Of a DNA stretch of 64,000 bases, positions 23,699-36,039 are shown piece by piece. The position numbers and the translations under genes are program-made. Position 1 is the first letter of the stretch; every line of letters begins with the position of its first letter. The notes under the pieces were generated by a model. It worked only from the letters and a program-made list of their open reading frames with translations, was not told the origin of the DNA and searched no databases. Location of the stretch: assembly GCF_027409185.1 (NCBI RefSeq), contig NC_084463.1, forward strand, positions 117,342,133 through 117,406,132, read 5' to 3'. Source of the stretch: Cynocephalus volans (lineage: Eukaryota; Chordata; Mammalia; Dermoptera; Cynocephalidae).

Positions 23699-24377
23699 CT
23701 GCCAGAAAAAAAATAGTTCCACACCAGACATTACCAAGGTCTCGTCTGCCCCCTGGTGCCAGACCCCAGGCCTGCCAGCTTAGGGCTGCTCTGCCAATGC
23801 CCCTCCCAACAGATACTGCCAGACAGATGTTCGGGGCTGCTTAAGGCCCCCAGACACAGCAGCTACCTGGTCATAGTCAAGCAGACACCTCCCCTTGTTA
23901 TTAACCACAGAACGAGATGTAAATGCAGCCACAAGCTGTCCCAGGAGCCTGAACTTTGCTCTTTGCGGAGCTGACAGGACAGCTAAAGCTCAAAATAAAT
24001 ATCTGATCTGTCCTGCCCTAACATTTGGATAGGGTTTCCTTGAAAGAGAAATAAAAATTCTGGCATGAGGCTCTCTTCTCACTGTGCATGGGAGGCCAGT
24101 CAGTGGCTGGCACCTCTGGAGGGCGCACCGGAGTCGCAGTTCCCTCAGCTGTCAGTGACTGAGGTGAGCAGCTCCTCCCCACCTCTGCAGAACCACACCT
24201 TAGGCTCTCAGGCCTAGTAAGGAGCGAGAAGTGAAATGGAGTAGGGGAGGACATCTGCGTAGGCCAGTTCCCTGTGAGATGTTCCACACCATGCCACCAC
24301 AGGCATTGGGGCAGAGGCCAGAGCAACTGGGATCTCTGTGGGTTTTGGCAAGATGGCAACTTGGCTAAAAGCATGGG

Positions 24378-24595
24378 CTTTGGTGTCCAAAAGACTTGGG
24401 AGTAAGTGGTAAGTCCTTGGGCAGCTGACCTACTGACCTACCGCCTCTAAGCCTCAGTTTCCTCAAGTGTTAAACAGGGGTGACAACAGGAACCATCTCA
24501 CCAGATTGTTGTGAAGATTAAATGAGACCACTCAGAGCCTGGAACACGGTAGGCTCTTAATAAATCTTAGCTATTACTATTATTATTATTAATCT
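24378..24595 (+). repeat. MIR with short (TTA)n
   Basis: Contains taagcctcagtttcctcaag and gaacacggtaggctcttaat, ending in ttattattatt. In the intron between exons F and E. Confidence 0.75.
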
Positions 24596-24827
24596 TGGAT
24601 GGAGCTCCAGGCTGTTTGGTCAAGTGAGGAACAGGAATTCCTCTGGTCATGTCAACATCCACTTATGCCCATATAGACTCATCTCTTGACCAATGAGGTT
24701 ACAAGACGGCACCTGATCTGAGATTGTGTCCCACCTCACTCTCCGTCCAGAGGCAGCAGAACCCAGGGGAGACGGCCCTGGTCTGCTCCTCTACAGATGC
24801 CCTGGGGGGGGGACCCAAAGGGCTTAC

Positions 24828-24947
24828 CAGGACCTCGGATTTTACAGCTGGCCTGTAGATGAAGTTAGGCTCCTGGTGGACCATGACAGGTTTGGAGATG
24901 GTGGACACGCCAGGGCCTCGTGGAGGCTGTGGGCTTGGGCAAAATGT
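24828..24947 (-). CDS. USH1C: USH1C alternative exon E
   Basis: This 120-nt exon (40 codons, phase 0) encodes TFCPSPQPPRGPGVSTISKP then VMVHQEPNFIYRPAVKSEVL. The acceptor is ccccatag and the donor is CTG|gtaagc. It closes the PST region of harmonin b and is nearly identical to human. Confidence 0.94.
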
Positions 24948-25399
24948 CTATGGGGTTAATTTAAGAAAGAGCCATGTGAGGTCACAGTGGGGGTGGCCAA
25001 GGCCAGCTGTGGCACATCTACACACATGCAAATTCACACCCATGCACACGCCAAGCTGGCCTTGTCCATTCCCCCTGCTGGAGGTCCTGGGTTGTGATCT
25101 TCAGTGCAGCCTCGTGTGGGGGAGACAACAGCCACTGTTACTCAGAGGACACACTTTCAAAGCTCTCTCTCCATGGCCATGGGTGCCATCCAGTGTCCCA
25201 TCCCTTTAAGTGCTATCTCCTTTGACCACAGTTCCAGACCCTAGACTGCAGCACAGAGCATCTGCTGTTCCTGGTGGGTGGGCACAGAGTTTCTAGAGGC
25301 CATGGAGTGAGGACCAGTATAAGTGGAATCCAGGTGAGCTGGTGTAACCTGTCTGCTTTGCTCTAGCCCATTTGATTATCTAAGCAAGGCCTATCTGAT

Positions 25400-26990
25400 C
25401 CGGTCGCAACCCTGCCCAAAACCCTTCCATGGGCCCCCACTGACTCCCGAGCTCCGTGGCTTGATTCCCAAGGCCCTTCATGAGCTTCTCTACCTTCCCT
25501 TTCAGTCTCAGCCTTCACTCCTTCCCACCCTCCTCACACTGCCTAATGTTAGCCTCCAAAATGCCAGGCTTTCTTGCCTTGAGGCCCTAGCACGTGCTCT
25601 TTCCTCCTTCTGCTTTACCTGTTCAGGTCTTAGCTTGGATGTCGCTGCCTTCTGGAAGCTTTCCTAGAGCTTTCCTCTCCACCCGCTCATCACAGCACCT
25701 GTAAGCCTCGGTCTCCACCCTGGTCGTGTGGTAGTGCCCCACTTACTTGTCCTCCTCCTCACCAGACTCACTCAGCAGGGGCTGTGGCTGCCTGTCTGCT
25801 GGTGGTTCCCAGGGCCCAGCACAGTGCCTGGCATACAGTAGGTGCTCAATAAGCATGTACTGAATAAATAAATGAATGACTTGATAGTAGGGTGGGCACA
25901 CGGGACAGTGGCTGGGGGTAGATCTGGTCCTGAACCTCCCTGTGTCAGGTGCTGGTGCAGCAGGCACACGTGTCAAGCCAAAACAGGTGTTCATCTCCAC
26001 CACCTGATGCCACGGCTGGGCTGACTGTGTAGACGTGCGATCACTCACACTTCCTGTGGCAGCACTGATGACAACTCACCAGGGGCATGCAGGGGGGAGG
26101 AGATTGGGCAGGGCAGGTGGTACAGGGGCCACAGAGCTGACACGACCAGGATGAAGCCAACCAAACAGCAGCCCCTGGCCTTTGAGTCAGGGACTACCCC
26201 GGCTTTGATGTCGCTTAAGACATTTATGGTCCAGTTCTTCAGAAGCTCCTGGTGTAGGGGCTCTTTTAACCTTCCCTGTGCTCTGATCAGGAAATAACAG
26301 TGGGACCTTCATGATTCCTTGAAGAATCAGAGAAAGCTGGACCCTGTCTTGAATCTTGACCTTGCCCAACGTTTGGCTGAGATTATCTCCAATCCCATGT
26401 CTGCAGCTTCACCCACATTTTCTTGTACTCTGGACTGTCAATAGCCATAGCTCATGTCTACTGAACACCCAGTGGTGGACAGGTACTATGTGCCTGCCAC
26501 TATTCTAAGTATTAACTTAAAATGCATTCGTGTATTAAGCATTTGATTGTCATAATAGGTAGGTGCCATTAGCATTCCCGTTTTACAGACAGGATGTCCA
26601 GGCTCAGATAGATGAAGTAACACATGCCCAAAGTCATTCAGCCAGTAAGTGGCAGAACCAGGATTCAAACCCAAACAATCTGACTCCCTGCTGTTCCTCT
26701 TGCCATCTTCATGTTCCCTGTACCTCCGATGCCCTTCTATCCTCCATGTATCGCCATCCCTCAAGGCTCAGCTCGTGAGCCCTCTACTCTGCAGAGGTGT
26801 CTTCAACCTTCCATTAGAATGAATCCCCCCTACAGCACATGGCCTATGCCTGTTTCACAATCCTGCCTGGGCAGCTGCTCATCCTTCAGATGGCAAATTC
26901 CTGGAAAGCACAGGTGTGCCAATCTCCTCTGTATCTCCTTCAACACTGCTCCCCTCTCCCTCAGACAAGCACAAGACAGGCTCAGTCAAT
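25400..26990 (+). repeat. L2 and MIR relics in USH1C intron
   Basis: 25,400-25,880 is L2 (ccaaggcccttcatgagctt, aggtgctcaataagcatgta). 26,465-26,690 is MIR-like (ccgttttacagacaggatgt). 26,700-26,990 is L2-like. The rest up to exon D (27,000-28,253) has a 20-nt T-run near 27,670 and no supported gene. Confidence 0.65.
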
Positions 26991-28253
26991 GATTGCAGAA
27001 TCAAATGTGTTGAGGAAAAGCTACTCCCTATCTTGGTAGGGGCCATTTACAGAGAAGGATGTGGCCCTCTGTGCCAGGTTAACTCAGCTCCCTGCAAAGC
27101 AGCTCCTGCTGGGCTCTGGGGAAAGAATCCCCGGAACAGAGAGACTTTTCCCTGTCAGGGCTGCAGGTCTCAGGACCGTCACTGGAGGTCCAGAGGGAGT
27201 CTCTCTGAGAGTCTCCTGCTGGAAGCTGCAGCCTTATTGGCATCTGGGACTTTCTTCATTCCCATTTTCCCTCCCCCAAGCTCTCCCAAGTGCTCTGAAA
27301 TGCTTATTCTGCTCTCCATGCAGGAACTCAAATCCGTGCAGGGAAGGTTAATAAAATCCACTGGTCGGGTGATACTGACTACGCCCTCCCTCAACAGCCC
27401 CCGCCCAAGGCTGACCTGAGCTGTTTTAGTTCTGATTCAAGCCTGGCCCCACGGCTATGGGAGCAAAGGAATATTGTGTTTTTCCCTCCACAGGATCAAA
27501 GCTCTATGTCTTCTTTGGGGATTGCCTCTTCCAAAATGATCTTTGGATTAAGAACAATGAACAAAAATATGTCTTTTTTGAGAAAGATTGCTGTTCAGCC
27601 TCCAGACATCCAAGAAAAACATCCCTAGTCTTTTAATAGTAATTGGGAAATTTCTAGGAACTCTCATCGTCTTTTTTTTTTTTTTTTTTCGTAACTGGAA
27701 GTTGGCCAGAGATTTCTGGGTATTAGGTGTCTAGCCATTGTAATTGGCCAGTGCCATAGAAAATAGCACTGTAATGTCCTAATACTGCATTGGACAGTGT
27801 TATCACTTCATTTACAGAGCCTAATATCTGCCCCCCCCGCCCCCTGCCTTTTTTCCCTATTAAACCAGAAAGTCATTTCCCCCATTCAAGGCTTTCTGGG
27901 ATAATATCAAGAAATGATGTGACACAGAGCTGGCTGGCTATTCATTAAAATAGCCTTGCAAATATTGCATTGAAAGTTATCAGTCCACACTAGCCAAGAG
28001 GAGCTAAGAGCAATGAATACTGAATGGATACACTGTTGCTCACCCCAAGGGTCACAGGTAATTCACCACACAATGTAGCACTTCAAAAGCAGCAGAAACC
28101 ATACACATGCAGGTTGGGGGACTATTCCTGGCAAGTGGAGCGAGATGATGTTTCCTCCTTTCTCCACGCACGGGAGCAGTGGAGGACGTGGGAAACAGCA
28201 GCTCTCTCCACCCTTCCTGCTTCCAAGCATAGCATGCAGAACAGGGGCAGTAC

Positions 28254-28736
28254 CTTTGGGGTGGGTGGGAAGCTCCGTTCAGGGACAGGGGAATTGGTGG
28301 GCTTGCCACTGTGGTTCTTTGCCTCCCAGTCCTCTGTTGGATTGCCTGTGTCCCCAGCACGGAAGGGGTGGTTGCCCAGTGCCTCTTCCAGTGCCGTGGG
28401 CAGTGGGCGGGTAGGCGTGAGGTCTTGGGTGGGAATGGACGGTGGGGGAGGGATGGGGATGGGGGGTGGAGTGTGTTGTACCCAGGGCGAGGATGAGGTG
28501 TTCACATGGCCTAATGAGGGAAGGACAGGTGGCGCCAGGACCTTGGAGGGTGGGTTGGAGGGTGGTGGGTGGGGCATCACAGGCAAGGCAGAAGGAGACT
28601 TGGGGGGATAGTAGAACATGTCCAAGGGGATGTCATCCAGGTCGGTGGTGTGGAGGTGAAGTCCACCTGTGAAGCGTCTCAAGGGTGGGGCCAGGGGAGA
28701 CACAGAAGGCGGGGGAGGCGGGGGCCCTGTGGTCAT
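28254..28736 (-). CDS. USH1C: USH1C alternative exon D (P/S/T-rich domain)
   Basis: At 483 nt (161 codons, phase 0) this is the largest exon in the window. It starts MTTGPPPPPPSVSPLAPPLR and ends SFPPTPK. It encodes the proline/serine/threonine-rich region of harmonin b, with poly-Pro runs (PPPPPP, TPPPIPIPPPP) and the acidic motif DLDDIPLDMFYY. In the family this b-specific region is linked to F-actin bundling. The acceptor is ccccccag and the donor is gtactg. No stop or frameshift is seen, and substitutions against human are concentrated in the Pro/Ser stretches. Confidence 0.95.
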
Positions 28737-29291
28737 CTGGGGGGTTGCAAGGAAGTTCTGTAATTGTCCATGCTGACTAGTGCTCCACTTCACAATATAT
28801 CCAGTACTTTTCTAATTGGTTTCCATTGCTGCTGGGGACCCACCACCCTCAAACCAGAACCATGGGGGTACCACTTCTCTGCCACCTGGCTGCCCAGCTG
28901 AGCCCATGCTAGATAGCTGGTAGGGCGTGCCATTATGCCATCTGTGGGTGATAGGTAAGATGATCACATAGTTCATACTCTAAACTGGAACACACTTGAG
29001 AGTGTAGGGGACAGATTTAGTAATTACACCAAGACAATAGGCCTAATGGGGGCCATCTCAGATGAGCTGGGACTTATTGGTCACTCTGGAGATAAGACCA
29101 AAAATACAGACACGTCCCCTCTCCACAAGAGAGGAAGGGGGACGGGGCTGGCAAGGGTGGGCCCTGGACAGTGGAATGGGCACTGGTGTGGCTGGTGACA
29201 CATGCCAGTGGCCATCTTGCCTCTCACTGTCCCCAGGATGGGTCATTCTGAGGGCAGCAGGAGGGTCTGTGTGGAAAGAGGGCTCTGTTAC

Positions 29292-29408
29292 CTCTGAAAT
29301 CTCATTATCAGCAGAGGAAATCTGCTCAAGGCGAGTCTGACAGAGCCTTTCCACCCAATACTGAATCTTTTCCGATTCCTCAAGGTCTTCCCGCTCTGTC
29401 TCAGACAC
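29292..29408 (-). CDS. USH1C: USH1C alternative exon C
   Basis: This 117-nt exon (39 codons, phase 0) encodes VSETEREDLEESEKIQYWVE then RLCQTRLEQISSADNEISE. It extends the second coiled coil into the region before the proline-rich segment. The acceptor is gtcccag and the donor is gtaaca. It is essentially identical to human harmonin b. Confidence 0.94.
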
Positions 29409-30023
29409 CTGGGACCCAGGACCGGTGCAGAAAGGAGAGGACAAAGGGCACACTTGAATCACATGTGGGCAGCAATAGCACAGAGCACTTCTTTAAAGAC
29501 CTTGGAGTACTGCTAGGTGTGCCAACTATCCATAAAGAGACCCAACTTGTTGCACCTGGCCCCAAAGGAGGTGGTGTGGTGGCGAGTTCACTTCACAGCC
29601 CTTACAGGCAAAATCAGAGAAGGGGCTTATGTACAGCATGGGATTAGCTGGGCCCCAGGAACGCCACAAACTCTGAGGCTCTTATGATTCTCCAAGAGTG
29701 GTCCTCTTGTAGCCTTCTAGCACATTCCAAGAATTTAACATTACTCTTTTTTCCCCCTCCAGGATGCCTTGTCCTCAGAAGCACAGATTGGCTTCATTTT
29801 TTATTTTGTAGTGAATTTGTTCCTAATGCCAGACCTAATGCAGCTCACATTTTCCAGGACTTCTCTGGTTTTATAATCGAATCAGCCTGGCATTCTGATT
29901 CATGGAAACATTAAAGTGAAGCAGAAACAATATCTCCTACAGCTAGGGAATTAAGGTCACCCATCTCACCTAGGAGATAAGAATTACTCAGGCTTTTAGA
30001 TTGCTTTTGACATGTCTCCAGGG

Positions 30024-30535
30024 GACAGCCTTAGATACATTCCCTGGTTGAAGAGGTCTAGCCTCAGACACACCCTATGTTCATGGAAGCAGCCTCAGAC
30101 TCACAGTCTGATTATCTGGGGCACAGCCTTAGACCTACCACCTACATAGAAGACTTAGCATCTGACCCGTACTCCCAGAGCCAAGCCAGGTTGGGAAGAC
30201 CTAGTCTTGGACTCACAACCTGGGTAGAGAGGCCAGACTGACTCAGACTATGGACAGGTGAGTGGAAGGCTAACTTCAGATCTACGAGCAGGGAAAGGGG
30301 TTAGCTTCAGACTCATGCCCTGAGCAGGGAGAGCAGCCTCACAGCTTCACCTAAGAGGGAGAGGCCTGGCCTGAGACTCATACTCTGGTTGGGTGGGGTG
30401 AAGCAGCAGACTCAAACCTCTAGCCTGGTGTATCGGGCTAAACTGAGACCTACAATCTGGGCAGAGACTAGCTTTAGACCCATACCCTGAGCAAGAAGGC
30501 TAGTTTCAATTCCAAACATGCACCTAAGCTAGGAG
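30024..30535. repeat. degenerate minisatellite, about 35-bp unit
   Basis: About 14-15 diverged copies of a unit close to 'agcctcagactcacaccctg ggcagagaggct' (shown in two parts) in direct order between exons C and B of USH1C. Recognisable starts include gcctcagacacaccctatg, agcctcagactcacagtctg, tagtcttggactcacaacct, tagcttcagactcatgccct and tagctttagacccataccct. Copies vary from about 30 to 45 bp, so the array is old. Confidence 0.8.
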
Positions 30536-30727
30536 CTAATCCCTGATAGCCCTGGGCAGGTGGGATGATCTCACTCTCCAGACTGGATGATCTCAGTCTC
30601 CAGACTTATCCCACCCTCGGACTCCATTTGAGGAGGGCAACTCTGGCTGGCCCTCTAGGAGCATCATGAGGAACAAATTCAATTGCGTCCCAGGGATGCT
30701 CACCTGCCTTGAGAACAGGACACATAC

Positions 30728-30880
30728 CTCCTGAGCCAGCCGGTTGATCTTTAGTTGCTTTTCCTTCTCCAGCATTTCCTCTTTCTCTTTGTAAAGCTTT
30801 TGCTCAAACTCCAGTTCCTTCTTATTCTTTTTCAATTCCTGCAGGCTGTCATACTTGGTTTTCTTTTTATCTTTTCCTTT
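30728..30880 (-). CDS. USH1C: USH1C alternative exon B (coiled coil 2)
   Basis: This 153-nt exon, in phase 0 at both ends, encodes KGKDKKKTKYDSLQELKKNK then KELEFEQKLYKEKEEMLEKE up to LAQE. It is the Lys/Glu-rich second coiled coil of harmonin b. The acceptor is tgctcag and the donor is gtatgtg. It is strongly conserved with human. A small amphipathic Leu periodicity supports a helix. Confidence 0.94.
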
Positions 30881-31099
30881 CTGAGCAGATGTGGCATTGT
30901 TCACATGACAGGGGTTACCAGTTGACACTATCACATCATAGCAAATAGGGCATCCAGTCTTCAGACAACACCAGGCAACGACCCTACTGTGAACCCCTCC
31001 CCCAGCTCTGCCCCACTGCACTGGGCATCGGACTTCAGGTTCAGGACAGACAACCACTGCTACTCATTGTAGCATGGGAGACACATTCCCTTTGCCAGC

Positions 31100-31985
31100 A
31101 AGAACTGGCTTATTAATTCACTAACTAGCTGCGTGGACTTGCTAAGATCCTTAACCTCTCTGGGCCTGATTTGCCTCATCTTCAAAATGGGGGAAATACC
31201 TCCCCACAGGCTTTCCATCCAGTGCCAAAGAAATAACATCTATAGGAGAGCTTTGTAAACTTCAAAGTTCTATATTAATAAAAAGCATTGTATTTATTTC
31301 CCAGGATCTGGGCACATGCCTTCTCCATTATCTGGGGAGAAAGGCATCTTGTGTTGATGATACATCCTGGGAGATTCTAGAGAAAATGTGGGAGAGCTGG
31401 CAAAGCCTCACCTGCACAGACCCTCTGTCTTGAGCTAGAGGAGGTGGGAACCAGATTCAGACCTGGGCCTCAAAGCCAGGGATATCAGATGTTGTCCGGA
31501 TGCTTAAGCTCCAGACCATTTCATGCTGGAGAGTCCAAACCCATGGTTCCCTCTGAACAAGGCCCCTCAACTGAGGACTAGCGGAAGATATAAGACTGGG
31601 GGATTGGGGTGGGGAGGGGGGCAAGGATAACCAAACTCCTTTGCACTGGCCATAAGGGTTTGAGAAAATTTGGGGAGGGTGATGAAGGGCAAATAGACTC
31701 CCCTTTTTCCTGTTGGAATTGGACCCACAGAGCCGCTTTCCTGCCTGTTTCTTCCATGGGGTTGTAGGGAAGGAAGAGAATGAACATTTATGAACTGTCC
31801 ACATACCTAGGGATTTGCATAGATTATCTCCTATGTAGGTATTATCCCCATTCTCTTGATGGAGGAGCTGAGGCCCAGAGAGGTGAAGTCCCTTGCCTGA
31901 TGTCAGATATCTAGTAAGTAATGCCATGATTTAAACCTGAGTCTCCCAGGTCCCACAGTTTTTCTACTGTGCTGTGATGAGCTGG
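31100..31985 (+). repeat. two MIR relics
   Basis: 31,100-31,300 (acctctctgggcctgatttg) and 31,790-31,985 (gagctgaggcccagagaggt). 31,986-33,700 of the same intron holds no feature I can support. Confidence 0.65.
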
Positions 31986-33724
31986 GGGCAAGGGGAACAC
32001 AGCAGGAGAGGCAGGGGTCAGCCCCCATCACACAAAGCATGAAGGACAGATCACTCAGGAGAGGGATGACAGAGAGAGTCAACACCCTGGACAGTTTCTG
32101 GGGAAAAGAAGAAACCTCCTATTCACTGAGCTCACCCTCACCTCCAAAGGCATTCCTAGGGTCTGCCCTCAGATTTCTTGAATCATCTCAGTATCCAAGG
32201 CCAAGTGTGAGGAACTGAGTTCCCCAGCAATGGACACACAAATTTTATCCACAGCTGAGTTGTGGGTAATTATGGAACTCTGAGGGATTCATCCTATCTC
32301 CCCTCCTAAAGACAACCTCCACCTATGTGCACAGCTAATGTTCTTTGGAGGTGGTCCTCTCTAGGACCCACCTCCAGAGTAGTGTGAGTCTCTTGAAAAA
32401 ATGGTTCTCATTGCTTCAGACTCCTGCTTGTTTTCTTGCCTACCCTATTCACAAGACTTAGCTCAGTTGATATATGAATCCCCACCATCAAGTAATAAAT
32501 TCAGACAGCAATTTTCCAAGAGGAGCCAGAATCATTCTGCCTGATGGCAGCTTGCTAGAATAAGGGCATGGCTTCCCACAAGACCACCATAAATGGCTAT
32601 TCTATTGGGCTAAAAAAATGACCAATGCTAAGATTTTACAGTTGGGTTCCTGGGTGAGGCAGGCTGACAACAGACAATTTCTGTCCCATCCCCAAGAAAG
32701 TAGCATCTGTTTACAGATGCAGAAGGGCAAGCTGCCCCACAGCATTGCCCACTGATCTCATACTAGCCCCCCATACAGGTAACTTCAGAGTGTGTGAATC
32801 TGCCTGCCTCCCCTGCCAGACTGTGGGCTCTTGCAAGTGGGGCTGGTCTGTGTGATTTATCCTAGCAGTTCTGGTGAAAGGGCTTAGTTAGAACCCTGAA
32901 CCCTTCAGGTCCTGGCACTAACTTTGTGGGGCCACAGGATGGAGGGCCTTAAGCACCAGAGAGATTTACTGCCAGAGTTGGAACAGAAGACATTGGATTT
33001 TCATCTTCTCAAATAAGGGGAATTCATGCTTTTATGATCATGGCCATGGATAACCACTTGTATTATCTGGGGACTCAGGGTTCCAGCTGCTGGGAGACAA
33101 AGCATCTCACATAGCTCTAGAAAAAAGGATGATGGATTTTCAGAGCCAATGTGAGAGACATGGTTCTGCTGTCCTTTTAGCTGTCAGTTATTCATGGCAA
33201 ATATTCCTTTGGGTCTAGACTGAGAGGAGAGGCAGATGGGGTAGCTGAGCTTTTGTTTCTACCTAGCAGCAATTTTTCTCTCTTTTGGAAATGAAAATAA
33301 AAACCAAAATACCAGCTGTTTCTGACTGAACTAATGAATAGGGGGAAAGCAGCCCTATCTCTTTACCAATAGCAATTTTCAAGTGACACGACTTCTGATG
33401 GGGGTGTGTGTGTGTAGATTCTAGTCCTTTTACATTTACATAATTATTAGTTCCTGGAAAAGATTTGACCTATTCATTTCCTTTTTATTATTTTTTTCCA
33501 ATAAAATCCTGTGTCTGTGTGTGTTCTGTCCTCTCTAGCTAAGTTCTAGTAGAGACAGTATACAGAGAAAAATTAGAAATCTAACCCGATGACATATCAT
33601 ATGCAAAAGAGTTGGGCTATAAAATGTAAAAAGGAGAGTCTTATGAGACCAAGTCCTTTCTGAGACCATGATGGTATGGGAAGGAATCCCCTGAGGAGCT
33701 CTGTTCTAAGTTTATTCAATGCTA

Positions 33725-33828
33725 GGGCTGGCCAGTTAGCTCAGTTGGTTAGAGTGTGGTGCTAATAACACCAAGGTCATGGGTTTGAATCTCCACACCA
33801 GCCAGCTGCCAAAAAAAAAAAAAAAAAA
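33725..33828 (+). mobile_element. tRNA-Ile-derived SINE monomer
   Basis: ggctggccagttagctcagt then tggttagagtgtggtgctaa carries a tRNA-Ile-like 5' half with its AAT anticodon region, then a B-box remnant and an 18-nt A-run. Near-identical flanks gtttattcaatgcta (33710-33724) and gtttattcagtgcta (33841-33855) look like the target duplication. It lies in the intron between exons B and A of USH1C. Confidence 0.88.
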
Positions 33829-34796
33829 TTCCCTAACTCTGTTTATTCAGTGCTATATAAATCATGATCCATGCTCCTAGATAAAGAAGTTCACCTCTGT
33901 CAGGAATAATATTGCTGTCTGTTATCTTAACAGTAACTGTGCTGGAGGAAGGGGGTAGACGTTCCCAGTACATCTGAGATTCCCATTTATAGGCAAGGAG
34001 AAGTTACCTATCATCTGGGCATCCAGCTGCCAGTGCTTTGGTTTCTCGAGGGCCAACATCTTGCCAGAAAGAGCTGGTCGAGTGCTAACATCCAATTTAG
34101 TTCACCTAGATTTATGTGGATGCCTGGTTTCCAAATACCAAGTCATCTTGAATATACAATCTACAGATATCAACAGTGGTGTTTTCATTATCAAATGTCA
34201 AAGTGACTCAGAAAGACAAAGGACGGGAGAGTTTTATGGGGCCTGGAGCTACTGTAATAAGATTTAGAGAGAAAATTAAAGGCCCCGGAGTCCAGAAAAA
34301 TGCATTATCCTGGGCACACGCAGAGACGTTTCCAGGAGAGAGTGTGACTGCTATGGTTCTCTGTCCCCTCTGAGGCAGCAACCTCCCCCTGCTACCCCCT
34401 CTACCTTGGCAGCCAGCCTGCACTGTGTACACCAACCCCACATCCCACTTTGTCTGACTTGGGCTTCTGGTCTTGGCCTGTAGTTCTACTTGGTAGAGAA
34501 ACACAGCAGAAGCTTCCTGCCCCCGCCCTGTGCCCATCGGGGCTGGTGCAGACCCTTGCAGTGCCTGATATTACTTGGGCAGGTTTCATGCCATGAATGC
34601 CTCCCCCAACGATGCCTCTGCAACAGGGCCCTGCCATTTTACATCAGCCTGACAGAGAGGCACAGATGGGGTTAGCCTCCAGGTGAACAGGCCGGCTCAC
34701 ACTGTTCAGAGTTGACAGGAAAAGAAATGTTTGGAAAAGGCCAAAACCCACAGCAAACTCAGCAGCAAACCGGCACAGCTCCCAGTCCTGTCCTAC

Positions 34797-34846
34797 CTTC
34801 CGGATGGTTGGGAATTTGCCATCGTAGCGATAAAACCATCCGAAAG
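34797..34846 (-). CDS. USH1C: USH1C alternative exon A (long isoform)
   Basis: This 50-nt exon has acceptor ttcttgtag and donor gtagga. Spliced to exon 14 it reads SFGWFYRYDGKFPTIRK, the segment I recall from harmonin b between the first coiled coil and KGKDKKK. It begins in phase 1 and ends in phase 0, exactly like exon 15. Splicing after exon 15 would shift the frame, so it should replace exon 15 rather than follow it. Confidence 0.85.
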
Positions 34847-35959
34847 CTACAAGAACACAGAGACCAGAATGATAAGACACAGTTCAGTCTGGCTAGAGCA
34901 TCCGTGGACAGGAGCTGGGAACTGGGTTCCCAAGAAACATGTGGCTTTGTGAGACGTAGAAGGGCGCTGGCAGATCCAACAGCAAAACTGCACCCCATCC
35001 ACTCTCTGCTTACCTGGCCTCACTGGGGTTGCAAAGCAGGCCCACGACCACCTAAGAAAAGCCCCAATTCCCAGGCTCTGGGTCACTCTCAAATGGCTCT
35101 CCCCAGGACACTGGCTTCAGAAGTCAGTGCCAGAAAATCAAAGAGAACACCCTGTGGAAGAATAAGCCTTTCCAAATCACAGATGTGGTCTCTAAACACA
35201 AAGTCCTGTTGAAAGAGAATGAGGTCTCTCCTAACCAATGCCTGGTCCCTCCATCCAAGAAATGGCTCAGGGCAAAAGAGAGCTTGGGTCTTTGCCTAGA
35301 ACTGTTGTCAGACAGAACAAAACTGTCTTGTCTCATAGTGTAGGCCAAGTCCTCCGCTTTCAACATGGAAACAGAAGGCAGCGTCTGGGTCAGCTCTGGA
35401 AAGGACAGTTCCGGCATCAGTGGGCAGATGTACCCACAGAAAAGTGTATCCCTTTCCAGGCCACATAACCAGGCACCAGCCCCCTTCCTTCCCCAGCCAA
35501 CAGCATAACAGGGCAATACCCCAAATCTGAAGCTCCCTGGGGCCAGGGGCAATGCCTTAATTAATTGCCTAACTTTGACCAGCCTCAGTGCTGGAATGGG
35601 CAGTTGAAAGCCCCCTGCTGGTCCAGGCACTACCCACTTAGCTGCTGGATGTGGGAGGAGTGGTCTAGGGAGTCCCCGGGGAAAGGACAGGGGAGCAGGG
35701 GAGGACTTGAGCCTGGGCAGTATTTAAATATTTGAACCAGTGGTTCAGTTGTACTGGTGTGCACCAACTGATTTTTCAGCCTGGTCATGAGTCATGTCCT
35801 CAGGTTTTATGTACAGTGCTTGGGCCAAGCCAGGGCTTGGAGGAGCTTTGCAGACCCCATACGTGTTTCCCCTCAGAGCTGGTTGTCTGCCCCGCTGTCA
35901 GGAGCAGTGGGCAGGGTGAGCAGAGCAGCAAGGCCAGGGAGCGAAGCGGGGGCGCAAAC

Positions 35960-36039
35960 CTGCTCTCCCTGCTCCTCCATGCCTCCATCCAGGTCATCTG
36001 TGGGTTCGAGCTCAGGCTCAGGCTCCACTCCCTGTTTAT
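35960..36039 (-). CDS. USH1C: USH1C exon 15 (short-isoform linker)
   Basis: This 80-nt exon (c.1211-1290, residues 404-430) encodes an acidic linker, YKQGVEPEPELEPTDDLDGG then MEEQGEQ. The acceptor is gggtag and the donor is CAG|gtttgc. It is two codons longer than human (VEPEPELEP against VEPELEP). It starts in phase 1 and ends in phase 0, so it joins directly to exon 16 (DFRKYEE) in a-type transcripts. Confidence 0.9.

Noticed and set aside
30024-30535. CRISPR-like spaced repeats
   Set aside because: Repeats are diverged and contiguous with no spacer structure, and the genome is mammalian.
33725-33810. tRNA-Ile gene
   Set aside because: A poly(A) tail, flanking duplication and a broken acceptor stem make it a SINE.
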